From F-183 sp964627455 (GTDB taxonomy: Bacteria; Acidobacteriota; Terriglobia; Bryobacterales; Bryobacteraceae): a stretch of DNA of 64,000 nucleotides. Made by a program: the position numbers and the translations under genes. The notes beneath the pieces are model-generated. The model saw nothing but the letters and a program-made list of their open reading frames with translations, did no database searches and had not been told where the DNA came from. Positions within the stretch are counted from its first letter, which is position 1, and each line of letters begins with the position of its first letter. Shown here piece after piece: positions 17,398 through 26,226 of this stretch. The stretch covers positions 30,569 through 94,568 of the forward strand of contig CAZVKC010000026.1 in the NCBI GenBank assembly GCA_964627455.1. The letters run 5' to 3'.

Positions 17398-18060
17398 GTG
17401 ACCACTCACGCACTCGAACATCACGACCCGAATCTTCAACATCACTTCCATACCCGGGAACAGCAGTTCGACGCCTCGAAGCTTGGGATGTGGCTGTTCC
17501 TGGCCACGGAAATCCTGCTGTTCGGCGTGCTGTTCGTCGGCTTCGGCCTCTCGCAGTCCCGCTGGCCCGAAGAATTCAAGCAGGCGCACCATCACCTGCA
17601 GCGCGAACTCGGCGCCTTCAACACCGTCGTGCTGCTGGTGTCTTCGTTCACGATGGTGATGGCCGTGTACTCGGCTTCGAAGAATAAGCAAAAGCAGTTG
17701 GTGACGTACCTCATCATCACCATCCTCTGCGCGCTCGCCTTCCTTGGCGTGAAGTACTTCGAATATTCGCACAAGATCCACGACGGCCTGCTGCCGGGAC
17801 AATATTTCTCGTACCTCCCCAGCACGGACCCGATGGCCAAGGGCAACTCGGTCTTCTTCGGTTTCTACTTCATGATGACCGGCCTGCACGGTTTCCACAT
17901 CCTCGGTGGCGTGGTCGTGCTGTGCTTCGTCCTCAAGGAAGCGATCAAAGGCCGCTACAACTCGACTTACTATACGCCCGTGGATCTGGTCGGCCTCTAC
18001 TGGCACCTGGTCGACTTGATCTGGATTTATCTCTTCCCGCTGCTGTACCTGATCCAATAG
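17398..18060 (+). CDS. coxC: Cytochrome c oxidase subunit III
   Basis: The 220-residue membrane protein starts at a GTG 2 bases after coxA. It has the subunit III pattern with about five to six helices, including KLGMWLFLATEILLFG at about residue 27 and a C-terminal GLYWHLVDLIWIYLFPLLYL, the family's hallmark. Subunit III stabilises the oxidase core and helps proton uptake. The His-rich start resembles that of the small subunit IV downstream. Confidence 0.94.
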   Translation: MTTHALEHHDPNLQHHFHTREQQFDASKLGMWLFLATEILLFGVLFVGFGLSQSRWPEEFKQAHHHLQRELGAFNTVVLLVSSFTMVMAVYSASKNKQKQLVTYLIITILCALAFLGVKYFEYSHKIHDGLLPGQYFSYLPSTDPMAKGNSVFFGFYFMMTGLHGFHILGGVVVLCFVLKEAIKGRYNSTYYTPVDLVGLYWHLVDLIWIYLFPLLYLIQ

Positions 18061-18067
18061 GAAACCC

Positions 18068-18526
18068 ATGAGCACCGCACACGCACATACTCACGACGAA
18101 CAGAGCCACGATCACGGCGGGTTTAAAACTTACGCCACTATCCTGGCCGCTCTTCTGATTCTCACGGTCATCACCGTGGGGGCTTCCTATTTCGACTTCG
18201 GCGCAGCGAACATCGTCATCGCGGTCATGATCGCGACGGTCAAGGCGTCGCTGGTTGCGTTGTTCTTCATGCACCTGAAGTACGACAAGCCTGTGAACGG
18301 CATGATCCTCGTGTCGTGCTTCCTGTTCCTGGGATTGCTGCTCGTGTTCTGCCTGCTCGACATCGACAACCGCGTGGCGGAAGCGCCAACCGGTAAGGCG
18401 ATGTTCAAGCCGCAGGGTCCGCCGAGCCTGGGTCACCAGCAAACCTCGACCGACAAGGTTCCGCCTCCGCCGGCGAAGGGCGCCGCTGCCCCCGCGGGTC
18501 ATGGCGGCGGCGAAGCGCACCACTAA
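18068..18526 (+). CDS. coxD: Prokaryotic cytochrome c oxidase subunit IV family protein
   Basis: The 152-residue protein has three membrane helices (about residues 22-42, 48-72 and 80-100). The family motif ATVKASLVALFFMHLKYD is present at about residues 58-75, and an Ala/Pro/Gly-rich C-terminal tail follows. A His-rich N-terminus (HAHTHDEQSHDHGG) could bind metal. It is the last gene of the operon, 7 bases after coxC, and a strong terminator follows 21 bases downstream. Confidence 0.88.
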   Translation: MSTAHAHTHDEQSHDHGGFKTYATILAALLILTVITVGASYFDFGAANIVIAVMIATVKASLVALFFMHLKYDKPVNGMILVSCFLFLGLLLVFCLLDIDNRVAEAPTGKAMFKPQGPPSLGHQQTSTDKVPPPPAKGAAAPAGHGGGEAHH

Positions 18527-18547
18527 CAACTCGATTCGGAAAATCAA

Positions 18548-18590
18548 AAAGGCGAGTAGATGTTGGATCTACTCGCCTTTCCCCTTTTTG
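18548..18590 (+). terminator. Rho-independent terminator of the act-cox operon
   Basis: Perfect 13-base arms (18548-18560 and 18568-18580) enclose a 7-base loop and are followed by CCCCTTTTT. It lies 21 bases after coxD. Its position closes the long respiratory operon cleanly. Confidence 0.88.
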
Positions 18591-18706
18591 GACGCTACCC
18601 CGGGAGGCCAGCGTCCACTCGACAGCTCCTGAGAGCCCGTCATCCATGTAAGGCGCAAAAGAGGGGTCGAAACGGGACAAAATTATCGGCCGCTCCCAAC
18701 AATTTT

Positions 18707-19813
18707 TCAGTGATCCGTCGCCCTGCCCGCCAGGTGTCTTCTGGTTTTTTCAAGCAGCCAGCCCCCCACGAGGAACAAACAACCCAGCGCCAGAAGGCTC
18801 AGGGACCGGCTGAGCTTGTCCGCGAAGTTGGTGAAGAAAAAGAACACCAGCGTCATCGCCACGCCTGCGATCCCCAGGTTGATCCTTTCCACGCGAGACT
18901 CGTAGACGCCCCAGGCGGCAAGTCCACAGGCGCCCGCGAAACACCAGGCGTACAGGCCCCAGTTGTGGCCATGTAGCAGATACAGGCCCGCAACCCAGGG
19001 GAAAATGATGGCAGGCGGGAGCCAGTCGGAGGCTCCGCGCAGCAGGATCCACGCGCCGAGGCAAAAGGTAGCGGCAATCGCGCAAGCCAGCAGGAAAGAC
19101 CCATTCGGCGCCCCGGCGGTGTGCCGCTCCGAGGCGGTAATCAGCGCTGCCACCATAACGATCACCCCGCCGATCCACACGATAGCGGTGCGAGTCGCAC
19201 CATCCGCGCCATGGCCCGGACGCCTCGCCCCGAGATAGATGAGGCTCAGCGCGAGCCATCCGGCGTACATCGGAAATCCGCCGGCGAGGGGTTTCGAGAT
19301 CCACTCAGCAGTCAAAAACGACGGGACCAGCAATGCGACCATCGCCGCATGTGGCCAATCCCGCAACCGAAGCCAGCCGATCACGGCGCCTCCCGCCCAT
19401 ACGAGATAGGTCGAGGGCCATAACCTTTCGAGGTGCAGCCATTCGCCGATCACCGCGATCGCCCCGCCCAGCGACAGCGTGCCCGCCGCATGCAGCGCCA
19501 TCGAGACCTTCGGATACCCGCGGCGCCCCATCGCGAATCCCGCGACATGCAGCACTGCAAAAACGCCGGAAACCAGCAGCACCCGCGCCACTTCGCCGAA
19601 CTCCCGCCAGTAATTGACGAGCAGCAGCAGGATTCCCGATGACAATAGGATCCCGCCCAATGCCGCAGCCAGGATCGCCGCCCAGTTGCGCATCCACGCG
19701 GGATGTGTGGAACGGTTCCGATCCGCTTCCCACTGCCGGATCCGTCCGGCCGTATCGGTGTCAATCAGGCCGGCGGCCTGCCAGGTTTCGAGAATCCGCA
19801 AGGGAGACGTCAT
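18707..19813 (-). CDS. DUF2157 membrane protein
   Basis: The 368-residue protein has a soluble N-terminus of about 40 residues (RILETWQAAGLIDTDTAGRIRQWE, the DUF2157 start) followed by about ten hydrophobic helices. The family is widespread and uncharacterised, often near cell-envelope genes. No catalytic motif is visible. Two matched palindromic sites lie immediately upstream of the start codon and overlap the ribosome site (AGGAG), so expression is probably controlled at this point. The gene is convergent with the act-cox operon. Confidence 0.75.
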   Translation of the reverse strand: MTSPLRILETWQAAGLIDTDTAGRIRQWEADRNRSTHPAWMRNWAAILAAALGGILLSSGILLLLVNYWREFGEVARVLLVSGVFAVLHVAGFAMGRRGYPKVSMALHAAGTLSLGGAIAVIGEWLHLERLWPSTYLVWAGGAVIGWLRLRDWPHAAMVALLVPSFLTAEWISKPLAGGFPMYAGWLALSLIYLGARRPGHGADGATRTAIVWIGGVIVMVAALITASERHTAGAPNGSFLLACAIAATFCLGAWILLRGASDWLPPAIIFPWVAGLYLLHGHNWGLYAWCFAGACGLAAWGVYESRVERINLGIAGVAMTLVFFFFTNFADKLSRSLSLLALGCLFLVGGWLLEKTRRHLAGRATDH

Positions 19814-19815
19814 TC

Positions 19816-19865
19816 ATGTTGCTCCTGTCAACATGATGCATCGGATATGTTGCGCGTGTCAACAT
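19816..19865 (-). promoter_or_regulatory. Tandem operator-like sites upstream of DUF2157
   Basis: The element ATGTTGCnnnTGTCAACAT occurs twice, at 19816-19834 and 19847-19865, 31 bases apart (about three helical turns). Each copy has 6-base inverted arms, ATGTTG and CAACAT. All sixteen fixed positions match between copies. The proximal copy covers the ribosome-binding region of the DUF2157 gene. Confidence 0.6.
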
Positions 19866-19882
19866 CGAAGTTGAAAATGAAA

Positions 19883-19917
19883 ATGGCGCCGGGCGCGTTT
19901 CCCACACCCGGCGCCAT
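19883..19917 (-). terminator. Possible terminator downstream of the BON gene
   Basis: Perfect 11-base arms (19883-19893 and 19907-19917) enclose a 13-base loop. On the minus strand the stem is followed by TTTTCATTTTC. It lies about 115 bases beyond the BON gene stop and before the DUF2157 promoter region. Confidence 0.55.
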
Positions 19918-19942
19918 GGCTGGCTCCGTCGGCCATTACAAT

Positions 19943-19975
19943 CGGCGGCTCTTAAGGAGGAAGTCAGAGCCGCCG
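19943..19975. repeat. Hairpin-forming inverted repeat
   Basis: Perfect 10-base arms (19943-19952 and 19966-19975) enclose a 13-base loop containing AAGGAGG. There is no T-tract on either strand. It may be an mRNA 3' stabilising hairpin of the BON gene. Confidence 0.4.
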
Positions 19976-20032
19976 TCCGTTTGATTCGACCGCGTCCTCA
20001 GGGCCGAACGACAACGGAATCCTCGAGAACCC

Positions 20033-20560
20033 TTACCGCGGATCGACGCGCAGTTCGTTCTTCACCGCGAACGAGCCGGCGACACCGTTGGCGCGCAGGA
20101 ACGCGACGTTCTTGTCCATTTCACTCGCTACGACGCCCTGCAGCGACACGTTCCCGTTCTTCACGATGATGCGAATCGACGGGTTTGCACCGAGGCCGTA
20201 GCGTTGCAGCGTCGGATACCCGTAGATCGCGCGGGCGGTTGCCAGCCGGATCCGGTCGTCGAACGGCGACGGCGGCAGGACCTCAATTTCATTGATCACC
20301 CGATGCACACCCTCAACCTTCCCGACGACATTCGCCGCCGAGGACTTCAAAACCGGGCGAATGGTCGAACCGAACAAGGTCACCGTGTCGCCATCCACGC
20401 GGAAGCTCAAATTGTCGTAAATCGAAACCCAGGGCAGCATCACCAGTTCATGCCGGACGCGCTCCTCGAGCGGTTTCGAATCGTTGTTTTTGGTGCTTGC
20501 CAGCAACGGCATTGCGAGCAAAGCCGCCGCGATCATCATGTGTTTGAAAGTGTTTTTCAT
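20033..20560 (-). CDS. Exported protein with BON domains
   Basis: The 175-residue product starts at the ATG at 20560, 9 bases after a GGAGGG ribosome site. The open frame upstream is rejected as a start because this site and the signal peptide (MMIAAALLAMPLLA) fit 20560. Two BON modules are visible. The first, residues about 35-95, has VDGDTVTLFGST...VEGVHRVINEIEV. The second, residues about 105-175, has VKNGNVSLQGVV...VAGSFAVKNELRV. BON domains bind phospholipid or associate with the outer membrane in osmotic-shock proteins such as OsmY. The role here is likely envelope maintenance. Confidence 0.82.
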   Translation of the reverse strand: MKNTFKHMMIAAALLAMPLLASTKNNDSKPLEERVRHELVMLPWVSIYDNLSFRVDGDTVTLFGSTIRPVLKSSAANVVGKVEGVHRVINEIEVLPPSPFDDRIRLATARAIYGYPTLQRYGLGANPSIRIIVKNGNVSLQGVVASEMDKNVAFLRANGVAGSFAVKNELRVDPR

Positions 20561-20696
20561 GTTGTCTACCCTCCGTACACCCAACAAGATGCAAGGGTCC
20601 TCGTATAGGTTTCGCGCATCCTCGCATAAGTGATGTAAATGTTTTGTGAAGAAACCAGAGGTTCCGCTAAAGCCCTGCAGCGTGTATACTTTTCCA

Positions 20697-21914
20697 ATGC
20701 GACTGCCGCGCCGGGCTCTTCTCATTGGGACATTTGGCTCCCTGCTCACTCTGACCTTCTTCCATTCCGGACTCCTGTCTCAACCTGCAGACATGCTGGC
20801 CCGCTTCAAGCAACGCTCGATCGAATCCGAAAAGGCAGGTCTCGCGGAACCCTTCAAAGGGATCACGGCTGACGGTAAGCTGCAGGAAGGTCTGTACTCG
20901 ATCCGCTCAACGGGCGTATCGACAGAGGGCGTGAAGAAAGCCGCGGACTACTTCCTTTCGGTGCTAACCGCGGAACAGCGTGCAAAAACGATGTTCCCGG
21001 TCGACGATCCCGAATGGCGCAAGTGGATGAACCAGCACTTCTACATCCGCCAGGGCGTCAGTTTCCTCGAGATGAACGAGAACCAGCGCGAGGCCGCGTT
21101 TTCATTGATGAAGGCGTCGCTCAGCGCGAAGGGCCTGCAGTTGTCGCGCGACATCATGCGCCTCAATCACACGCTTGGCGAACTCAACAACAACGACTTC
21201 GATCAATACGGCGAGTGGCGATATCACATCACGGTCATGGGCAAGCCTTCGACCAAGGATCCCTGGGGATGGCAGATCGACGGACATCACCTGATCATCA
21301 ACTACTTCGTGCTCGGCGACCAGGTCGTGATGACGCCCATGTTCATCGGCAGCGAACCCGTGATCGCCACCTCCGGCAAATACAAGGGGACCACGATTCT
21401 CCAGACCGAGCAGGGCAAGGGCCTCGCATTCGTCAACGCGCTCGACGCCAGGCAGAAAGCGAAGGCGATCCTCAAAGCCACCAAGACCTCGAACGACGAT
21501 CTGACCGAAGCGTTCAAGGACAACGTCGTCATCCCGTACACCGGCGTTCGCGGCGCGGACCTCAACGCGAAACAGAAGGAACAACTGCTGGACCTCGCGG
21601 CCGAGTACATCAACAACATGGACACCGGCCACGCGAAGGTGAAGATGTCGGAGGTGCGCAAACACATCGACGAAACCCACTTCGCGTGGATCGGCGCCAC
21701 GGATCCCAACGCGGTCTTCTACTACCGCATCCACAGCCCCGTCGTGCTGATTGAGTTCGATCATCAGCTGCCGGTGGGGATCCGCCATCTGGTGAAGGAT
21801 CCCAAGGTTCCGCTGCGGGAACACGTGCACGTCGTGATCCGCACGCCCAACGGCAACGACTACGGCAAGGATCTATTGCGCCAGCACCTGCTCGCGCATC
21901 CGCACGGCGACTAA
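20697..21914 (+). CDS. DUF3500 domain protein, exported
   Basis: The 405-residue product starts at ATG 20697 with a signal-like segment (RRALLIGTFGSLLTLTFFHSG). The rest matches the DUF3500 pattern: DDPEWRKWMNQHFYIRQGVSFLEM in two parts, GEWRYHITVMGKPS...WGWQIDGHHLIINYFV, and a C-terminal HVHVVIRTPNGNDYGKDLLRQHL. The family is uncharacterised. The many His residues in GWQIDGHHL, and Asp/Glu nearby, hint at metal binding, but this is inference. It is divergent from the BON gene. Confidence 0.78.
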   Translation: MRLPRRALLIGTFGSLLTLTFFHSGLLSQPADMLARFKQRSIESEKAGLAEPFKGITADGKLQEGLYSIRSTGVSTEGVKKAADYFLSVLTAEQRAKTMFPVDDPEWRKWMNQHFYIRQGVSFLEMNENQREAAFSLMKASLSAKGLQLSRDIMRLNHTLGELNNNDFDQYGEWRYHITVMGKPSTKDPWGWQIDGHHLIINYFVLGDQVVMTPMFIGSEPVIATSGKYKGTTILQTEQGKGLAFVNALDARQKAKAILKATKTSNDDLTEAFKDNVVIPYTGVRGADLNAKQKEQLLDLAAEYINNMDTGHAKVKMSEVRKHIDETHFAWIGATDPNAVFYYRIHSPVVLIEFDHQLPVGIRHLVKDPKVPLREHVHVVIRTPNGNDYGKDLLRQHLLAHPHGD

Positions 21915-22049
21915 GCGCCGTTGTGGATTTCGTGTCCGCCATGATACCTTAAGAGTTTCGGAAGTAAACGCTACTGCCTACCAGTGTGTCCGCTTTCGGG
22001 CTCCTCCGAAACGAATACGTCCTTCCGACGATTGGATTTTCAAACATAT

Positions 22050-23504
<1,455 letters not shown>

Positions 23505-23510
23505 CCCACT

Positions 23511-23927
23511 GTGGATACGTTTCTGCTGGAAATCGCGACTCCCGAAAAGTCGCTCTTGAAGGAACAGGTGGCTGAGGCGCAGGTCCCCGGCGAAGACGGG
23601 TATCTGGGCATTCTGCCGGACCACGCGGCGCTGCTGTCCCGCTTGAAGCCGGGGCTGTTGACCTACAAGCTGAACGGTAAGGAAGAGACGCTCGCCGTAC
23701 ACGGCGGGTTCATCGAAGTCCGCAATAACCACGTGCGTTGCGTCGTCGATCAGGCCGAACGCGCTGAAGAGATCGACCTCTCCCGCGCACAGGCTGCGCA
23801 GAAGCGGGCGCTCGAAGCTCTCAACGCCGGCGGTTTGGACCTCGACGTTGGTGACGCCCTCGCGGCGGCGATGCGTGCGGAAGCCCGTATCGAAGCGGCC
23901 AGGCGTAACGGCAACGGCCACCACTAA
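23511..23927 (+). CDS. atpC: F1F0 ATP synthase epsilon subunit
   Basis: The 138-residue protein starts at GTG 23511, 6 bases after atpD. The N-terminal beta-sandwich has the family signature VPGEDGYLGILPDHAALLSRLKPG, and the C-terminal helical domain (AEEIDLSRAQAAQKRAL) follows. Epsilon regulates the direction of rotation and links F1 to the c-ring. A bidirectional hairpin follows the stop. Confidence 0.95.
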   Translation: MDTFLLEIATPEKSLLKEQVAEAQVPGEDGYLGILPDHAALLSRLKPGLLTYKLNGKEETLAVHGGFIEVRNNHVRCVVDQAERAEEIDLSRAQAAQKRALEALNAGGLDLDVGDALAAAMRAEARIEAARRNGNGHH

Positions 23928-23948
23928 GCAACCACTCGCAACAAAAGT

Positions 23949-24569
23949 CTAAAAGCGGGCTACCGGAACACCGGCTAGCCCGTTTGTCGTTTTATTGAGG
24001 CCGAAAGCGCGCAGGAAGCTGCTCGCCACCACCGAAGCCAGCGCCGACCGGTCCGCGTGAGTCTTGCCTTCGAAAATGAACGCATACAGCATGGGACCCA
24101 GCAACAGCGCGAGCGACATCTCGATATCCAGTTGCGAATCCAGCTCGCCGCGGCCGATTGCGCTGTTGAGAAGCTGCCGCAATTCCCGCCGTGGCGGATC
24201 CATCACCGTGTGCCGCCAGATGCGGCCGAACTCCGAATGCGAAGCGGAGTACGCAACCAGGTGCGGCGTGATCCGCTGCCGGAGTTCGCTGCTCGAATCC
24301 GGCGGTTGATAGGTCAGCACCGCGACAATGTCGGCAGCGAGATTGCCGGTCTCGAAATTCGGCCGCGCATTGAGGCCGTTGATGTGCGACAACACATCGA
24401 GCACCAGCGCTTCCTTGTCATCCCAGTGCTTGTAGATCGTCGCCTTGCTGACCCCGGACAGCTTCGCGATCGCATCCATGCTCGTCGCGTCGATCCCTCG
24501 TTCCGCCACCAGATGCGCGGCGGCGTCGAGGACTTTCAAATGTGCGGTCTCACTCAGCGGACGGGCCAT
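23949..24569 (-). CDS. TetR/AcrR family regulator
   Basis: The 206-residue protein has an N-terminal helix-turn-helix of the TetR type (residues about 10-55: VLDAAAHLVAERGIDATSMDAIAKLSGVSKATIYKHW, read in short runs) and a ligand-binding C-terminal helical domain. It is the last gene of an operon with the ABC exporter ATPase and permease. A palindromic TetR-like site stands in front of the first gene, so this protein probably represses its own export operon and responds to a transported compound. Confidence 0.88.
   Translation of the reverse strand: MARPLSETAHLKVLDAAAHLVAERGIDATSMDAIAKLSGVSKATIYKHWDDKEALVLDVLSHINGLNARPNFETGNLAADIVAVLTYQPPDSSSELRQRITPHLVAYSASHSEFGRIWRHTVMDPPRRELRQLLNSAIGRGELDSQLDIEMSLALLLGPMLYAFIFEGKTHADRSALASVVASSFLRAFGLNKTTNGLAGVPVARF
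23954..23986. terminator. Bidirectional terminator between atpC and tetR
   Basis: The stem GCGGGCTACCGG (23955-23966) pairs with CCGGCTAGCCCG (23971-23982), with one bulged base and an AACA loop. It is preceded by AAAA and followed by TTTGTCGTTTTA, so it can end both transcripts. It overlaps the last codons of the TetR gene. Confidence 0.6.
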
Positions 24570-24572
24570 GAA

Positions 24573-25319
24573 TCACACTTGGATGCGAGCAAACAACCGG
24601 CTCCCGATCCAAAGAAGAATCATTGTACACGACACCAGCACGGCGGCGTCCATGGCGAGGCCGAAGTGCGAAACGCCGATCAGCGTGTCCCGCAATGCGT
24701 CAATACCGTAAGTCAGCGGATCGAGCCTCGTCGCGACCGCGAGTGGCCCCGGCAGGTTGCTCAGCGGATACAGCGCGCCCGACAGGAAGAAGATCGGCAT
24801 CACCAGGAAGTTCATGATCAACTGAAATCCCTGCATGTTCTCGAGCGCCGATCCGATTGCGGTGCCGAGAGCCGAAAACAGACACGCGATCAGCGCGAGA
24901 AACAAGAACGCCACCGGCAGCGATGCGAGGCTCTGCGGCCGGAAGCCCGCGATCATGCAAACGACGGACACTAGCAGTCCCTGGCACATCGCGACCGAAG
25001 CCGCGCCCAGCGTGCGTCCCAGCATGATCTGGATCCGCGGGGCCGGCGCGACGAGCGTCTCCTTGAGGAATCCGAACTGCCGGTCCCAAAGCAGGCCCAT
25101 GCCGGAAAACACGGAACTGAACAGCACCGTCATCGAAATGATGCCCGGCGCGACGAACTGCACGTAGTTGCCTTGTCCGGCTTTCTGAAACACGGGTCCC
25201 AGGCCGAAGCCGAGGGCCAGCAGATACAGTAGCGGTTGCCCGAGCGACGCGACCACCTGCGCCCGCGAGCGGACGTAGCGCTTCAACTCGCGCAGCCAGA
25301 GAGCGTGAATGACCATCAT
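24573..25319 (-). CDS. ABC-2 type transporter permease
   Basis: The 248-residue protein has about six membrane helices of the ABC-2 exporter family (RELKRYVRSRAQVVASLGQPLLYLLALGFG in two parts near the N-terminus, and the conserved region around PIFFLSGALYPLSNLP at residues about 175-190). It exports drugs or lipids with its partner ATPase. Its start overlaps the ATPase stop by 4 bases (ATGA). A second ATG one codon on is possible. Confidence 0.9.
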   Translation of the reverse strand: MMVIHALWLRELKRYVRSRAQVVASLGQPLLYLLALGFGLGPVFQKAGQGNYVQFVAPGIISMTVLFSSVFSGMGLLWDRQFGFLKETLVAPAPRIQIMLGRTLGAASVAMCQGLLVSVVCMIAGFRPQSLASLPVAFLFLALIACLFSALGTAIGSALENMQGFQLIMNFLVMPIFFLSGALYPLSNLPGPLAVATRLDPLTYGIDALRDTLIGVSHFGLAMDAAVLVSCTMILLWIGSRLFARIQV

Positions 25320-26110
25320 CGTTTGCCACTCCAGAGTCTTGCCATCTGCCGCATCTGATCCGCGCCCACATTGGCGGCTTCATCGCGAATCGTCGATCCG
25401 GTGAGCGCGAGGAACGCGTCTTCGAGCGTGTCCTTGCCGGTCTGCTTGCGTAGTTCCTCGCTGCTGCCCTGCGCCACAATGCGGCCATGGTCGATGATCG
25501 CGATCTTCTGTGCGACCTTATCCGCCTCGTCCATGTAATGCGTAGTGAGAAAGACCGTCACCTGTTCCCTCTGGTTCAACTCGCGGACCTGGCTCCACAG
25601 CTGGTTACGAGTTTGCGGATCAAGGCCGAGAGTCGGTTCGTCGAGGAAGAGCACACGCGGCGTATGCAGCAGCGAGCGCGCGATTTCGAGGCGCCGCTTC
25701 ATGCCGCCGGAAAACTGCTTGGCCTGCTCGTTGCGCCGGTCCCAGAGTTCGAACATCCGCAGCAGGCTCTCGATCCGCACGGCGCGTTCCTTGCGAGGCA
25801 CGTGGTAGAAGACGCCGTGGATGTCCATGTTCTCGTAGGCCGTGAGGTCGCCGTCGAGACTGGGATCCTGAAAGACGATGCCGAACCGCTTGCGCGCTTC
25901 GTGCGGGTCGGCGGCGAGGTCGATGCCGTCGATCTGCACCGATCCGGAATCCGGTTTGAGCAGGGTGGTCAGCATCTTGATCGTCGTTGTCTTACCGGCC
26001 CCGTTGGGTCCCAGAAAGGCGAAGATCTCACCCCGGGCAACCGAGAAGGAAACACCGGCGACTGCTGTAAAGTCCCCGAATTTGCGGACGAGATTGTCGA
26101 CCTGGATCAT
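25316..26110 (-). CDS. ABC transporter ATP-binding protein (daunorubicin-resistance/DrrA-like)
   Basis: The 264-residue protein has Walker A GPNGAGKTT (about residues 34-42), the ABC signature FSGGMKRRLE (about 137-146), Walker B LFLDEPTLGLDP and the switch histidine in VFLTTHYMDEAD. A C-terminal extension (VAQGSSEELRKQTG, then LEDAFLALTG) is typical of the DrrA/ABC-2 group. With the permease and the TetR protein it forms one three-gene unit. The start has no strong ribosome site, but a TetR-like palindrome lies 26 bases upstream. Confidence 0.92.
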   Translation of the reverse strand: MIQVDNLVRKFGDFTAVAGVSFSVARGEIFAFLGPNGAGKTTTIKMLTTLLKPDSGSVQIDGIDLAADPHEARKRFGIVFQDPSLDGDLTAYENMDIHGVFYHVPRKERAVRIESLLRMFELWDRRNEQAKQFSGGMKRRLEIARSLLHTPRVLFLDEPTLGLDPQTRNQLWSQVRELNQREQVTVFLTTHYMDEADKVAQKIAIIDHGRIVAQGSSEELRKQTGKDTLEDAFLALTGSTIRDEAANVGADQMRQMARLWSGKR

Positions 26111-26135
26111 GGTGCAAGCCTCTTGGGTGAATACT

Positions 26136-26149
26136 AAACCGTTCAGTTT
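26136..26149. promoter_or_regulatory. TetR-type operator palindrome
   Basis: The 14-base site AAACCGTTCAGTTT fits the palindrome AAACYGNNCRGTTT. It is 26 bases upstream of the ABC ATPase start on the minus strand, the expected place for the operator of the TetR protein encoded at the other end of the operon. Confidence 0.6.
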
Positions 26150-26226
26150 TCATTGTCAAGCCGGGAGTCTTAAAGTTCCTGAGGAATCAGGTCGATACCC
26201 TACATAGTGAACTACGCCCGCTCGAG

